From: Lutjanus erythropterus
Lineage: Eukaryota; Chordata; Actinopteri; Lutjaniformes; Lutjanidae
DNA: 64,000 nt
NCBI GenBank assembly: GCA_020091685.1
Contig: CM034594.1
Location: forward strand, 5,120,903 to 5,184,902
Reading direction: 5' to 3'
Shown here: positions 1 to 12,845 of the stretch, piece after piece
Position numbering within the stretch: the stretch's first letter is position 1
Layout of the letters: the number at the start of each line of letters is the position of its first letter
Notes under the pieces: model-generated
The model's input: the letters and a program-made list of their open reading frames with translations, nothing else
What the model was told of the DNA's origin: nothing
The model's database searches: none
Program-made: the position numbers and the translations under genes

Positions 1-300
1 AAACGTAGAGAAATACATTATCTACTGAAGGTAATGGTGCATTTCTTACTAGTCATTGCTAACTAATTGCTATAACTTCTGAGAAAATGCGGGATATGTC
101 GGATAGGTCAAAGACTGAGGAAGTAAGTCAGCAGACATGGCTACATGTAACGTGAATAAGATTTTAACATTATCTCGTCTTTAACATGATTTCCATCCGA
201 GTCATGTCAGATAGATTTGGTTGTTTGAAAGTAAAGATAACAACGCCAATGATCCCATACTTCATCACAATATCATCAAACTACGTCTTTTGCGATTGTT
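1..300 (+). repeat. Dispersed repeat R1, copy 1 (cut by window edge)
   Basis: This stretch aligns with two other places in the window, 27000-27306 and 43473-43872. All three share, in order, 'gagaaat', a segment reading like 'gcatttcttgctagccattgctag', 'taacttctgagaaaa', 'atgtaacgtgaataa' and 'aacatgat'. The copies differ by substitutions and small indels, so they are old. Copy 1 starts inside the repeat because the window begins here; its right part resembles copy 3 through 'gtttgaaagtaaagataa'. I do not know the family name. It is most likely part of a DNA transposon, but no ends are visible in this copy. Confidence 0.7.
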
Positions 301-2039
301 TTAATGTGCCAGAGACCCCTAGTCACAGAAGTCACATATTGTATTAAATGGATGTGACGGCCTCAGTGTCCGAGCCTTCGACACACAGACAGCAGAGAGA
401 CCTTAGACTAAACTCATTGAGATTCATTATTTCCTCTTTCCTTCACTCTGTCCATGCAGTCATTGAATGGGGCAGGTGAGTGGCGGCTGATTACCAAACA
501 TCTTCTCCTACCTTTGATCTCCTGAGGTGTGGGGCTCTAATCCATCTTGCAGCACAGGAGGCTGTCTGATCTGCGTGGTTGTGGTAGCCACTTAGTTTCT
601 CCTCATCTCACATACACTTATAGTATGTGCTCCCCGGCTCTCGCACAAGCGTGTATACACACACACACGCACAGTTTGGGCTCTGCTGTGTACGCACACT
701 CTGTAAGAGAGAAAAAGAGATAAGAAATCTGCGTCAGACTGGACAAAAGAGGACGAATATGAGGCACAGACATAGGCATATTATCAGGCAGCGTAATCAA
801 TTTCAAACTGTACAGGGTTTTAGTAATCCTAAGACATAAAGATGTTCTATTGTTGTCGATCCCCGTATGGGAGCTTACAGGAAATCAAAAGATGGATAAA
901 GGCAAGGTTTGTTCTGCTCACTATCCTGTGAGTAAACTACACATTTTCAAAAGCAACCTCAGAACAGTGGCACTATAAATCATATTTCTAGTCAGGTATC
1001 AGCGTCTGCAGTCCCGTTACTAATGCTGAGGACAGCCATTTATCCAACATACAGTATGTTTGCGATCTGCACTGTAAACCACAGTTTCAAAGTTCACGGT
1101 CCTGTTTTGCTGATGGTCTTGTTTTACTGTTTGTCCCTTACTCAGCTCGATACCCTTCCTCTCTATATAGCACATCCAACATTTTTCATACTGTCACGGC
1201 ACAATACTTTGAGCAGCTTCTGAAACTCATCAGCATTCAAAACAAGGCCCAGCACACAATATTGCAAGACAATTTCCACGGTAAATGAGAAAGTAAATGT
1301 CACTTACAAGATGAGCATTAATCTCATGTCATTGCATTTTAATGGCACCCTTACTCAGAGGAGAATTAAACCTCTCCCCAGAGATCAACCTAATCACTTA
1401 GCACCGCGGTAAAATCGCCCTCTTACGTCATGGCAGATGCAGATATGTCACTGTTGCCACATATGAACTACACAAATACTGAATGTTGCATGTACACACA
1501 AGCGTACACAGGAGCACACACACACAAGCGACCTCATTAAGTTTTTCAGTCATAAACAGGTTTTCAAAACACCATCAAAATTAACAACTCTCAAATTGAT
1601 GGTTAAAGATTTAACAAGGTTGGACTCTTATGAATATTAAAGCCACTGTGTGTATGATTTGAAACCATTCTGTGGTCGTGTCAAAAAAGTAGAGTAGCAA
1701 CAATTCGTTGATTTAGCGATTAGTCAATCAAAAGACATTTAGTTTGCAAAAGGGCTGTCACGATAACTGCATTGGGGTTGAGGTCAGTACCATCAGGAAG
1801 AAAGCCTCTGTCAAGCCTTCCTTCCATAAGGGAAAAGGTTCACCACTAACATTAGCTTTATCTTGATGTTGGCATTAGCTTACTGTTAACTATTCCTGTT
1901 CAGTTTACTCCTGGGCTAATGCCTGTCACTTTTCCAGCAGCTGAGAAACAACAGACAACACGTTTTTTGTCTTGCAAAATTGCAGCTTTTATTGACACAC
2001 TGTAACCTGCACTGTTACTGGTCTACTGCTTGCTCTCCA
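301..2039. other. Non-coding stretch, no gene seen
   Basis: No open frame here looks like a protein-coding exon. Short (CA)n runs occur near 658-672 and 1516-1526. The GC-richer block around 1340-1450 is unlike its AT-rich surroundings and could be regulatory, but this is weak. From about 1752 to 1960 the text 'agggctgtcacgataact' resembles the end of a hAT-type non-autonomous transposon, with no partner end that I can fix. Confidence 0.5.
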
Positions 2040-2283
2040 TCACTTGCGACGCTTCCCACCCTTTACACACTGTCACGTTTCTTAACATAGTCACGCTATG
2101 CTTATATTTTTTACCGCAGGGTATGTGCAATATGTGTTATGTATTTGTATGTGCAAGATCTGTAATGTGCAATGTGATTATGTGCAATTTATTTATTATA
2201 TAATAATATAATAATATAAGCATTCAAGTCCAAAACAAATTTCCCTATGGGGACAATAAAGTATATTGTATCGTATCGTATGA
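2040..2283 (+). mobile_element. 3' tail of a LINE-type retrotransposon
   Basis: The stretch has repeated 'tgtgcaat' phrases, then 'caaatttccctatgggga', an 'aataaag' signal and a short tandem tail built on 'cgtat'. This arrangement (a stop-free AT-rich 3' UTR, a small 'ttccc...gggga' hairpin, 'aataaag', then tandem 4-5 bp units) is typical of 3' ends of fish L2/CR1/Rex1-type LINEs. No reverse transcriptase is attached, so it is a strongly 5'-truncated copy, the usual outcome of LINE insertion. The exact clade cannot be set. Confidence 0.6.
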
Positions 2284-2333
2284 CAGTATCCTTCAAGTCA
2301 ATTAAAACATAATTACTTGTGCAGACGCGCAAA

Positions 2334-2488
2334 CTGCTGCTTTTTTTTTGTCCTTTATAATAGTAAATGAAGATTCTTTGGGTTTCAGTGAGTTGATTGG
2401 ACAAACAAAGTGTTTTGAGAACAGTTAATCAATTAATCCTGAAAATAATCTACAGATTAATTGAGAATGAAAATAATCATTATTTAGC
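2334..2488 (+). mobile_element. hAT-type MITE family R2, fragment
   Basis: This aligns in the same orientation with the near-complete copy at 30844-31176. Both carry 'gtaaatgaag..tctttgggttt', a 'ttg.ttggacaaa' phrase and a tail of 'attaat' boxes with 'gaatgaaaataatcatta'. The 'taatcgattaat'-like tail is the subterminal part of a MITE family abundant in percomorph fishes. The left half is missing. Short and diverged, hence no coding capacity. Confidence 0.65.
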
Positions 2489-5400
2489 CTTACAAAAAGG
2501 ACAATTAGATAGACAGCAATGCATGACACTACACCACCTTCTACTGATCTCCCCTGAGGACACAAATGTTGGTATACTACAACAGAAAAATGTTACGGAT
2601 GGTCAAACAACCTCTAAAACCCTCTTCCCCCTTCATCTTTCAGACATCGAAATTGGACCGGGCCTGCGTCAAAATTATTTGTATAACTTTCCAGCAACAA
2701 CAATCCAAAATGCTTGCCCACTTGAGCTGCGTTCTTCTCTCTCAAGATCTCTCTTTTCATTCTTGCTGCCTTCAAAGGAGGTGGTGTTTATTGTGCTCAC
2801 AAGAGGAGGCCATATGAACACCGCCCTCTTGTGATGTTCACAACCTCGTGAATGGAAATTTTCTGAAATCTCTGAGTTCATGAGTCATGTACACAACTTC
2901 CCATGTTGTAAGCACAAGTTCCATTTAGGGGCAGCGTTCTTTACACAACTATTTTTGACACTTTTGGCATTCAGAACAGCTGTATACACTTTTAACTTCC
3001 AATATGGTTTTCTTCCCCATTCAGACCGACATTTTGACATGGGTCAAACCTGTATGAGTTGTCTTAATGAGTCAATACACTTCAGCTGGCTCTCCTTCAT
3101 GACTCTGCTCTCAAACAGGGTCATATATTGGTTGTAGGCTGCCTGGCTTTAGTGAACTGCCATTTTAAACATAATTTAAATCCCAAAAAAAAGACAAAGA
3201 AAGAGAAAAGGAAAGAAAAGGCAAAGAGGAAGGTATAGAAAGCATGCACATGTGGGCAAGTGAGGGAAAGAGAGGGGGCATGAATGTGGACAAATGAAGG
3301 TGAAGAGATGAAACTGATTACTTTATCTCTGGTTTAGCCGTGAAGTGTATTGAACTAGATTGCAGATTGGAGTCTCTGCTAATAACGGTGAAAGCAAATC
3401 CAGTGTGAAAGGGGTGTTAGAATCATTTCACTGGGATTCATCCAAAAACCTGTGCTACCAGAATAACACACGTAACAACACGTTACAATCACGTAAATAA
3501 AAGAGCGGCTTTAGGCGCTCTTAAGTAACTGATTGAACATGTTGTGTAGTTAAAGAATATAAAATAATAAAAGCATAATTCTTAAGCAAAACATCATTAC
3601 AGCAGAAAAACAAGGTTTCATTGCTTTTCAAATCTCACATGTGGCCATTTAGACAAACCACATGCTGGCAGTGTCAATAAACAAGACTTTAGTTCTGGTG
3701 GTTTGTCTTTGCAGTTTTGATCTCATTATATTTGGCTGACTCTTCTGTTGACAGACTGTAAAACAGATTAATACAGCGACTTCGTAATGGTAACAGGAAA
3801 ACAGAGCTACTGCCAGTGCTGCTGTTTCACCAACTTAGATTTGTCTGGAAAGTCCTCCAATGGCTTAAGTACATTTACACGGATGAATCAATTGTTACAT
3901 TCAAAGCACTGCTCTATTCAGATGGGAATTCCACTTGTCTGTAATTACTTGCAATAAGTTTTAAAAATGTATGTATCCAGCTTGAGACAATTTACAGTAG
4001 GCACAGAATAAAAGGTTAGATCAAATGAATATTTGAAGCTCTTGGAAGGCATGTGGGATAAATAATAATGGGGGAACTTTTGAAGTGCTGACATATGTAA
4101 AGTTTCAGCAGAAAGGATATTGTTGCTGAATGTTCCTTCAGCCCGCTCTCCTCTAAAACTAATTTCCCCTCCCTCTTCCTCCTTCCTCCTGTTCCCATTC
4201 TTCTCTCTGCCTTACGGCTTCAGGCTGCTGTATACAAGCCAAAGGTACAGGTTCTATTTCCTGTCAAACACTGCCCAAAGGACTAAAATCCCTATTGTAC
4301 TGCTTGCCTGTACCATAAAAAAACAAACTTTTACATCTTTTAAACAGTGATGACTTATGGAAAGTTGTAAGTATAGTCACGTCACTCAAAATAAATCATG
4401 CTGTTGCTCTTAAATGTCATCATGTGGAGCTATTTCACTCTGATTGGGATTTTAAGATGTCGGAATGCAACACAGAAACATATTCAGTATTCTTTACATC
4501 AGGTAAATGCCAGAAATGCTACCTAGTTTCCAGGGCGAGTTGTTTTAAGAGTATGCTGAATTCAATGTATTCAAGATGGTTTGCAATTCCCATTGGCTAT
4601 TAATCGACTGACTAAATCCTAAGTGTTGCACATGTCTGCATATAATTATATATGGTAAGCAAAATAAGCAATGTTTTGGCTGAAAAATATCTGCTATTGC
4701 CATGCTTGTGATGTAGTGAAAGAACAGGACTGACTAGCTGCAAGGCACATTTTAAAATATACACAACCACCGCACTGCAAAAGCTACATTATGAAAAGAC
4801 CTTATGAAATTATTCTCATGTATTTTGGACCATCTGCACCAAGAAATTATTACCCTTAGGCTTCAATTTTTCTGCAAACTCACATTCTCAACAGCAATTT
4901 GCTTTGTAGTAATTGTAAAAATACAGGGTAGACAAAACCTTATGCCCAGAAAATATTTGGGTAAGTCTCATAAGCAATGTTCACTCTTTACTGAGCATCA
5001 TCAACAAAAATCTTTTGACAAAGATACACATAATGTTGTACAAACAACTTATGGGCAAACCTTCAGTAAATATTAAGTAATAACACTATTTAAAACTGCA
5101 GCTTAAAGAAAAACGTTTTAATGAGCACAACTAAAATTACACACCTTTCCTCTCTGCTCCCTCTCTTCTGTCTTCCTGATCAAATGAGCCTTTATTTTTG
5201 TCACACTGCACCTGCTGTTGTAAAGCTAGCTGTTACAGGAGAAATGTGTAATATAATTACTGTGCTGAATCATAAAATAACCATGACATGTCATAGAGAT
5301 TAAGGTAACCTGCTAAGTTGAAATACTAGCTCTCTCCAAAAACAACACTACAGCCAGTATTGGTCTGTTTCAGAGGAACTGGGAAGTCAGAACTTCGGTT

Positions 5401-6379
5401 ATGTCAACTGGAACACACCTGAAGTCTGATTTTCGATTCCGAAAGTCCTTGTGTCTTCTGATGTCTTCTCCATGTATCAACAGTAGTGAAAGCTCTTAAA
5501 ATACTGTTTATGTAAAAAAAAAAAAAAAAGTGTTGTGTGTTGTTATCAAGCACAACAAAGGTTTTCATGGACGCATTCATCTTTGTTTGCCAACTTATGG
5601 TACTGGAACACAATCATTTGTGACGTCATTCCCAGCTTGGACCGCTGACATCTGAGGTAAATGGAACATAGCATAAGTTCTGCTTTGAAATTTCCATCCT
5701 GACGTGAAACATGTTTTTTCATGTTCACTCACGTTAGATGGAGCTAATCGGACAATTGACAAAGTTATAAAAAATTCACGAGTTGGTTTATAATTTGCAA
5801 ACTATAAATAAACATTAGCTGACCAACTTACTGCATCAGACTCATTGCTTCTTGATATTGTCAAAGCATGTTGCTCTTATCTTGCTTCCTAAAAAAGTAT
5901 TTCTACAATAAATTGCAAAGCATGGTAATATAAAACGCACACATTTCATCGCCTCATATTACAGATGGTACTTGAGTTGATTGACAGACAGTACATGCTT
6001 TCTGTGACAGAGCTTATTTTGAAAACACAGATGAAAAGAAGATCAGTGAGCCCATGATTTAATGACATAGTACTTGAGTGAATAGTGTTGCCTTCTTATT
6101 ACACTCTTTTTTTCACATCAAACATGACTATTTCCTTACATCTTGTTAAGAAAAAAGCCCCTTTTATCTTCATAAGAATGATCCTGCATAAAAATATGTT
6201 TACTAAGGCAATGAAAAATGTTATGGCTGTGGCCATACCAAAGCACATTCCCTCATGTTTTTTGTGTTTTCTTCTTCCCTGTGTTCCCAGTGCTCCCCTG
6301 TCTGTATCTGTGTCTGTGTTGATGTGTGCTGGTATGGACATGGTCTACTTTTCTCTTTCTCTGGGCTCCAGGCTCTGCT
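2489..6379. other. Non-coding stretch, no gene seen
   Basis: There are no recognisable exons or RNA genes. A polypurine run (A/G only, with few breaks) lies at about 3185-3240 and an A-tract at 5514-5529. The remainder is AT-rich unique-looking sequence. Open frames of up to about 145 codons occur but have no domain, no codon bias and no splice context that would support translation. Confidence 0.5.
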
Positions 6380-6665
6380 CGTGCTGCACACCTGTCTTCA
6401 ATCGGCTCATCATCACCTCTCCCGGTCTGCTCACCTGCCTCGCATCAGCTCGCAGTACATCCACCCCGGCCCTGCTCCCAATCGTCCCCAGATCACTGTT
6501 TCAACCTTAGTGGTAGTTAAACTTCCAGGCCAACTCTGTGTACAGTATATTTGCTTCCATTTGCATCCACTCCCACCATCATCTGCCTGTGAGTTTTCCT
6601 GCGTGTCTCCCTGCCTGCAACCTCCCCCTGCACTCCAGGTTAACCCCAGCCAGAATACTTCCCCT
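6380..6665 (+). other. Pyrimidine-rich, GC-richer block; possible LTR fragment
   Basis: The block has dense 'ctgc', 'cctgcc' and 'cacctgtcttcaatcggctcatca' type phrases and a local GC content well above its flanks. This style of sequence is common in the R/U5 part of fish Gypsy-type LTRs, but neither TG...CA ends nor a primer binding site can be fixed, so the LTR reading is only a possibility. Several frames stay open here because the pyrimidine-rich composition lacks stops; I do not read them as genes. Confidence 0.25.
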
Positions 6666-9033
6666 CATATCACTGGGCTACAAAGGCATGGAAATTCTGG
6701 TCAGCTACAGCATAACAAAATCTCTCCGTGTGTATCTGAAGGATGCAGTTCAGCTAAAAAAAAAACTTCTTCAAACTTCTCTGAATAATCAAAAAAAAAA
6801 ACATTTTAATTCATCCATTATTAAGGTCTCACCTCTGCTAGGTTATGTTTTTGGTTGTAGTTGTTAGACGTTCTAGTGGTTGTTAGCAGGACAGCTGAAA
6901 AATGTTTTAGCAGATTTCAGTGAGATTTGGTGAAGAGTCAGGCAATGAACCACACAACCAATAATTCATTTTTTGGTACAGACCTGGATTTTTAAAGGAT
7001 CTGGCTCAATTATCCAGTTTGTTTGGTTTGATGCAGCATTGTACATTTTAAGCTGTTCTCTGTTTAAAAATGTCTTGTTGGAAGAAAAACTAGAACCAAA
7101 ATGTGTCCAGTAGTTGTTGCTTTCGGTCAAAACAAATGTTAAAGCCGATCTGAAATAATATCCTCGAGGATACTGATACCACCTCAGGCTGCTTACATCC
7201 ATCCAGGAAACTGATGAGGAAAAAAAAAGACGGTATAGGGCATCCTATATACAGTATATTATTAATGTCTTCACTGAAAATGAAAAACATTCCCTAATTA
7301 TCAGTGAAAAACATGGACAGAACTTATAATTATGAGTGCTGTTTTTCATAGCTGTCAGCACAGCACTAAGTTAATGAGCTTGTGTGTTCACTATGTGTGC
7401 TTACACTGTATGTATGTTGTATGTGCTTGTCTACATGTGTGTGTATATATGCATGCAAATTAAAGTGGGCTCATAAATTTTGCTTTTACTTCATGAATAA
7501 AATCCATCAGCGCCTGGATTGGATGGATTTTTCATTTGACTTCTCCTCCTCAGCTGCCTGTGCAAAAGACGGTGCAAGAGGAAAAAAAAGAGAAAAAAGG
7601 TCTCCTAAAGCAACCTGATAAAATGCTGTCCTAAAGCTGCTTTATGTTGATTTACTTCTAAACACGTGTTGTACTATTGTGAGTGCTACAACAGTACATG
7701 ACATATGCAGATTGATATTTCACCATCAAAAATCAATGTGATATGGAAAGGGCAGGAGAGTGGTATGGATTTTTCTGTTTTTGCTTTGGCATGGCCATCA
7801 ATCCCTATAGGTAATCTGGGAAAAGGGACAAACGGGGGAGCACGAGCAAGACAGATGCTAAGAGCTGCTGCAGTGGAGGTGACGGGTAAGGAAGGTTTTG
7901 ATTTATTTGCCCTTTATAGCACAGTATAGCAACCCACCACTCCGATACATTTTTAGTAAGTAATATATTTGCAACTACAAGTGAAATGTCTAACTGCTCA
8001 TCCAGTATTCTCTGAGGGGATCTAAATATATTGCATTTGACAGGCTCACATTACCACTGATTCAAACCTTTAAGCTACAGATCATCATCACTGTGTGTCT
8101 AACACGTCAGCCATACAACTGTTCAGTGTTGCAGTGAATGCTGATTTAGTGTGATAAGCTAATAAAAGAACACATACATGTTGCTGTTAAGTAGTTCTAG
8201 GATTGTCTATTTTTTACTAGATCACATTTGACTGATTCAAAGTAAATCAAGACAAGACCATGAGTGCACACTAATTGAATAAATCATCACTTCACACTTC
8301 TGATTAGTATTTCAGAATAAGAATAACAACAGGGAATGCCTTCTTTTTGTAGTTATTCTGTCTTGTGTGTGTCTGCTTTCCCTCTTACTACCACAGACAA
8401 CACAGCATATATGTTTCAATGCCAGTTTGATAAGTCGATTAACCAATTAATCCAGGGATTCACAGATGGTGTCATGAGGTACACTGGTGCTCGGTGGGAT
8501 TTTGTGACAGTCATACATATTACTGCTATATACAACTATACAAAAAGTTAGGAATGAATTTTTAATTTACTCTATCAGTCTTTTGTACAGTAAGCACTAA
8601 TTTCCCAAAACTGATGCAAATTTTATAACTAACAGAATTCCTTTAAAAACTTTTTGTCAAGGTGAACCCCAGTCGCCAAATGGTGGCAAATATTAGCATG
8701 GCACATTCAAGGCCCTAATTAATTGCCTTAATTTTTTTCTCACCTGCACTCTGTGAAAAAGTTTCAAAACCACTGCATTAGTCAATCAAATCAAAAATAA
8801 CTAGGAAATTATTGTGATAGTTTAAAAGGGGTTGTGATGATAACCGAATAACAGCAATACCGCAGCTATGTGCTGCCAACCATGGGTTGAGCTCATCGCT
8901 GTCATCACTGCAAATTTTTTTGAATGGTCAAATCCATGCTATTCGATTGCGCAGTGCATGTCAGAAAACTGCCAGTCCACAAGAATACATTTCAGTATGG
9001 TAAGAAAAAATCCATACCCTCACAACCATAAAT
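6666..9033. other. Non-coding stretch, no gene seen
   Basis: AT-rich sequence with A-tracts near 6758 and 6790. No exon, RNA gene or complete repeat was found. At about 8822-8930 the text 'gttgtgatgataaccgaataa' and the following bases resemble a hAT-type subterminal region, but no pair of ends could be matched. Confidence 0.45.
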
Positions 9034-9328
9034 TTAAATGTCCGGCGTGTAAGAAATATGTTGATTATTGGCACAATATCACCACAAAATCACCTGAAAA
9101 TTAGAATTGTTGTATTTTCGTTACCTTAGGATGAGCTGTTCAGATCTACGGAGGAAGCAGGTCCTCTTTCACAGAGGCTACCATGTTGGACTGTCATGTC
9201 TCTTCTCTCAGCATGGATAAACCAAAGACCGGCTCCAGATGCAGCCTTTCATTTTTCCACAAATCTCCCAGCTACTGTAGGTAAGCTCACCACTAGATGC
9301 CACAAAATCCTACACACTTGTTGTTTAA
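9034..9328 (+). mobile_element. Non-autonomous DNA transposon R3, copy A (both ends visible)
   Basis: The left end reads 'taaatgtccggcgtgtaag' and the right end 'cctacacacttgttgtttaa', which is its imperfect reverse complement (compare the left end of copy C, 'ttaaaggtctagtgtgtaa'). Shared internal boxes with copies B and C are 'cacctgaaaat', 'ttaccttagaatgag'-like, 'caggtcctctt' and, with B, 'ccatgttg' and 'accggctccaga'. About 295 bp and non-coding, so mobilised in trans if ever. I recognise this as a widespread percomorph fish MITE type, but the superfamily is not secure. Confidence 0.75.
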
Positions 9329-9404
9329 GTCATTTTTAAAGTAAAAATACCAAAAGCTACCTAGTTTCAACTCTTTTCTCTGGCTTAGTGTAGTGGAGTG
9401 ATAC

Positions 9405-9537
9405 TACTGGTTTTGGACTGTTGGTTGATAAAAACAAAAAAAAACAAGGACATCAACTTGAAAACAGATTTTTTCATCATTTTGTTTTGATGAAACAAGA
9501 AAATATTCATATCAATCAATATTGCTGCAGCTCTCAT
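9405..9537 (+). mobile_element. hAT-type MITE family R2, diverged fragment
   Basis: It carries 'ggttttggactgttggttg' followed by an A-rich run and ends in 'gctgcagctctca'. The first phrase matches the R2 copy at 30844-31176 ('gttttagactgttggttgg'), and the 'gcagct' end fits the family's 'ttgcagc' terminus. The middle is diverged and the left half absent. Confidence 0.5.
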
Positions 9538-11343
9538 ACTTTTTCATCCTTAACTTTGGTGAGCAGAAGTTGACAAAACAATCCAATGACACTCAGGAAC
9601 AGGAACAACAAGTGAGCTGCTGAGAAAACAACTGCCCGGCTCAGCGGCTCTGAGGCAGGAGATCGGGGGTTTAGGCCATATAGTGGGGTGCTTGTGTGTT
9701 TGATACTTATATTTTCTGTCCATAATGATGTGATACAATCAACACTGACATAACGGATCTTGATCAGAGATTGTTTTGTCAGCTAAAGAGAAAGTCTTGA
9801 ACAGTTTGTTAAAAATTGCTGAAACTGAGGCCATAATTGCAAAAATAGAAAAGTATTTACTAATTTTCTTTTTAATAACTTTCAAAGTAAAGTTGTCAGT
9901 TGATGTGGCCAAGGGCTTTGTCCATTCTCTGACACTGACACAACGTATATTGAATTTACGGAAGAGAATTTGAAGACTGATGCATTTTACTATTGCACTG
10001 TTTGTTTTCAAATGTTTCTATGTAAGGGCGTCTTGGTCTGTCAGTCAGCTAGTGTTCAGACCTGCCATCTCTCTGCTGCTGTTTTTAATGCTGAACTCTT
10101 TGCCTCCAGTTATGAAGGAATATAGCTTCCTATCAGTCTGTGCCGTGACCCCAATTGGAGAGCCATATTCAATGCAACACACAGGAGAGATGAGAGGCAG
10201 CAGTGAGCTGCCCAGGCAGGCTGCAGGGGACCGATAAAGCTTTTAGAATTCACGAGCTGTCATCACACCGTCCCTGATACTAACCCACCTCGCTCCTCCT
10301 CCATCAACCCCCAGGTGGCAAGAGGGACATTAGGTGAAAGGTTGTGTACAGTGACACCACAAATACAAAGGCTTGAGGAAACAAATCCTCATCATTTTCT
10401 CCACCAACTCACACAGGAGTTAATGGAAATTAAATATGATTTTCATACAGGCAAACAGATTTAATCAAAACAAAACCCTAATCCTGTTATTGTTTACTAC
10501 TCGAGCTGCAGGGACATTTGTTAACACAACTGACAAATTTGACTATTTTTGTTGAAAACCAAGACTGAATAAAAATCCTCTAGCTAAAAATGGCCACAAC
10601 CACATTTTGCGAGGGACAGAAAAAGTGCACAGAGAATAAAACAAAAGTGAGATCATGTAAGGGTAAGGAAAGAAAAAAGCTATAAAAAGGCAGACAGCAA
10701 CAGAGTACAAATGGAAAGTGGGTGACAGGCGGTGAGTAAAACTAAAAATGGAAGCTTTTTGAGATGTTCTAGTGGAAATTGGGTTAGACTAGAAACTAGT
10801 TTGTGTAGTTTTCATGATTAGCTCTGCTACCATACACACCATAAGTGCCACATTTTCATTTATGCAAGATAGACTTCACCTCATCTTTCTGTAACTTGAC
10901 TAGTTAGTGACAAATATTATGATTGACAAGTGTGATCTCACTGCAGAGTCAAGTCACAAGTGAATTACAAACAAAACTAACTTGTCATTTTCAAATATAT
11001 ACACTAAAACTTTTTCACAAGACTCTCTCAAGTCTGACAGAATCTTATGAGAAAATCACCCTAGTTCTCACATGATTCATGACACCAGGAAACAGCTTCG
11101 TGATGCGTTTATGGTCTCACTATCACCACTCTTAAGTTCTTTATACAGCATGGTGGTGATTTTGTAAATTATGGTCCCACTTCGAGTAAGGTGGACATGG
11201 GCGATATAACTGGAAAACGATCACGATTCATGATAGTGAAGTTTCATACTGGTCAGTATCAATAATTATTGATCGTGTTGGTGTGACTGACAACATGTTG
11301 TGTACATCAAGGGGGGGAAGTGGCTAAGGTGATAAAAATGAGT
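9538..11343. other. Non-coding stretch, no gene seen
   Basis: No exon could be supported. A block at 9625-9690 with 'cccggctcagcggctctgag' is locally GC-rich and might be part of a SINE or other repeat, but I could not find tRNA A and B boxes in it. The region 11205-11280 ('cgatataactgg', 'gatcacgattcatgatag') resembles subterminal DNA of hAT-type elements. Confidence 0.45.
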
Positions 11344-11500
11344 TTGTTGTATTATCCCTGGACGATGTGGACAAAATCAAATATCATAATATTTTTGACC
11401 AAATATCTCAATATTTAAATAATTAAATTTAAATATCTCAGTATTGTGACAATATTGTAAGGATAACTATTGGTGCCTTTACAAAATAATAACAAATTAA
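11344..11500 (+). mobile_element. Fragment of a hAT-like non-autonomous element
   Basis: Contains 'atcataatatttttgacca', 'aatatctcaatattta' and 'tattgtgacaatattgtaa', followed by 'actattggtgcctttacaaa'. The 'cgatatt/caatatt' iteration and the last phrase are characteristic of a fish repeat that ends in 'gggctggg'-type termini. Only the inner part is present, so neither ends nor target duplication can be shown. Confidence 0.4.
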
Positions 11501-12279
11501 TGGACAACCCAAACCAAGCTCTGGTTCTGTGCATGCTCTGGTTTGAAAAAAAATCAATATGCCAACCCTGTGTAATGCCAAACTCAAAGCTTCAAAACAG
11601 TGGTCCACAAACCAATGGGTGACATCACGGTGGATCCGTCCATGAATTATTCTGCTGTCTATGGCTGGACCTTGTTTTGGTTTCTGATCACATGAGGTCA
11701 ACATGTAAAGGCATTTACACACCAACAGCAACTTGAATAAAGGGCATGAAACTGCAAATCTTTCAGCTCCCCTGACTGTTCAAATCAAGCGTCACATGAT
11801 TTCGCCAACAAATTATTAAGCTTCTAAAAAATAAATCAACATCATGTGAACATGACTAAGTCCTCCTTAAGCTCAACACAAAAAAAGAAAAAACAACACC
11901 TGGGTACAGCCAATATAGAGAAAGAGAGGAGAACTTGGTGAATTTCACTGCTTGGTTCTGGAACTGTAACACTGTAGCTGCTTCAGGACATACTGGCACC
12001 AAGTTTGAAGGAACAGAGGAGTCATTTCAGAGAGCGATTGACCCATAGAAGCAGCTAGCCGCAGGTAAAATGTTTTATGATTTGCAAACAGCTCCAGCTG
12101 CACGCAGTGTGCATTTGGTTAATTCGGACTCTGACAGGGGAGGGTCGCCCAGTTGCAAGTTTAAACAAAGACATTTTCCATAGACTGTCATTGTCATTGT
12201 CTATTCTTCTCCACCTGTGGTCTTTGAAATTGTTGTTTCTCTAGTTCTGCCCCCCTTTAATCATATAAAATAGCATGAA
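11501..12279. other. Non-coding stretch, nothing seen
   Basis: Unique-looking AT-rich sequence. No exon, RNA gene or repeat end was recognised. Confidence 0.4.
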
Positions 12280-12327
12280 GTGAAACGTGTGAAATGTGTG
12301 AAATGTGTGAAACGTGTGAAATGTGAA
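12280..12327. repeat. 10-bp minisatellite (gtgtgaaatg-type unit)
   Basis: About four to five tandem units of ten bases reading 'gtgtgaaatg' or 'gtgtgaaacg', ending in 'gtgaaaca'. The units alternate c/t at one position. On the opposite strand this gives a meaningless HTFHTF... peptide, so the frame open there is an artefact of the repeat. Confidence 0.85.
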
Positions 12328-12639
12328 ACAAGCGATCCACCATGTTGGATGTGTCGGATGCAACGTTGTCAACACACAAACAGAGTTTGATGCATCAGAA
12401 GTGTACATGTCAGAAGTGAAACTTAAGACAAACCACCTTGGATCCGAGAAACACAAAGGCCCCAGTATCACTCAGCGAAATTCTTCCATTGATATGAAAG
12501 CTGGCATTAGATACACACAGGTCGAAAATATTATTAACGTGCAAGTTAATTGCATGAGAAAATGTGTCTGGTGTGGAAAGCCCTTAAGGCTTGGACTTGA
12601 AAGGCAATAAAAAGGACAGAAACCAATAAGGATGTAGAA

Positions 12640-12845
12640 GCTGTAAATGATGGACTGTAGATGTAAAGAAAGGGTGACAGGGAGATAAAATGCATGGGCA
12701 GACAAGATACTCATGCAGTGTGTGGGGGAGAGCGATACAGTAAGATTGAAAGTGGAGATACGAGAGTGATAGACTGAAAGAGGAAGAGAAAGAAAAGGAT
12801 GAACTGGAAGAGAGAATAGAGAAGTAGCAGCAGGAGGGGGAGGGC
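12640..12845. repeat. Purine-rich tract
   Basis: About 200 bases with strong A/G bias on the plus strand ('gaaagaggaagagaaag', 'gaagagagaatagaga'). The lack of stops in the opposite strand follows from this bias and gives a low-complexity serine/leucine/phenylalanine frame that is not a gene. Such mirror-like purine tracts can form triplex DNA. Confidence 0.6.

Noticed and set aside
2397-2834. 145-codon open frame
   Set aside because: Begins inside an R2 MITE fragment and has no recognisable domain.
6085-6788. Overlapping frames of 141 and 177 codons
   Set aside because: Open because of pyrimidine-rich, stop-poor sequence; two frames are open at once and neither has a domain.
9625-9700. Possible SINE or tRNA-like segment
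   Set aside because: No A and B box pair and no cloverleaf could be drawn.
12241-12471. Frame with HTFHTF repeats
   Set aside because: Translation of the 10-bp minisatellite on the minus strand.
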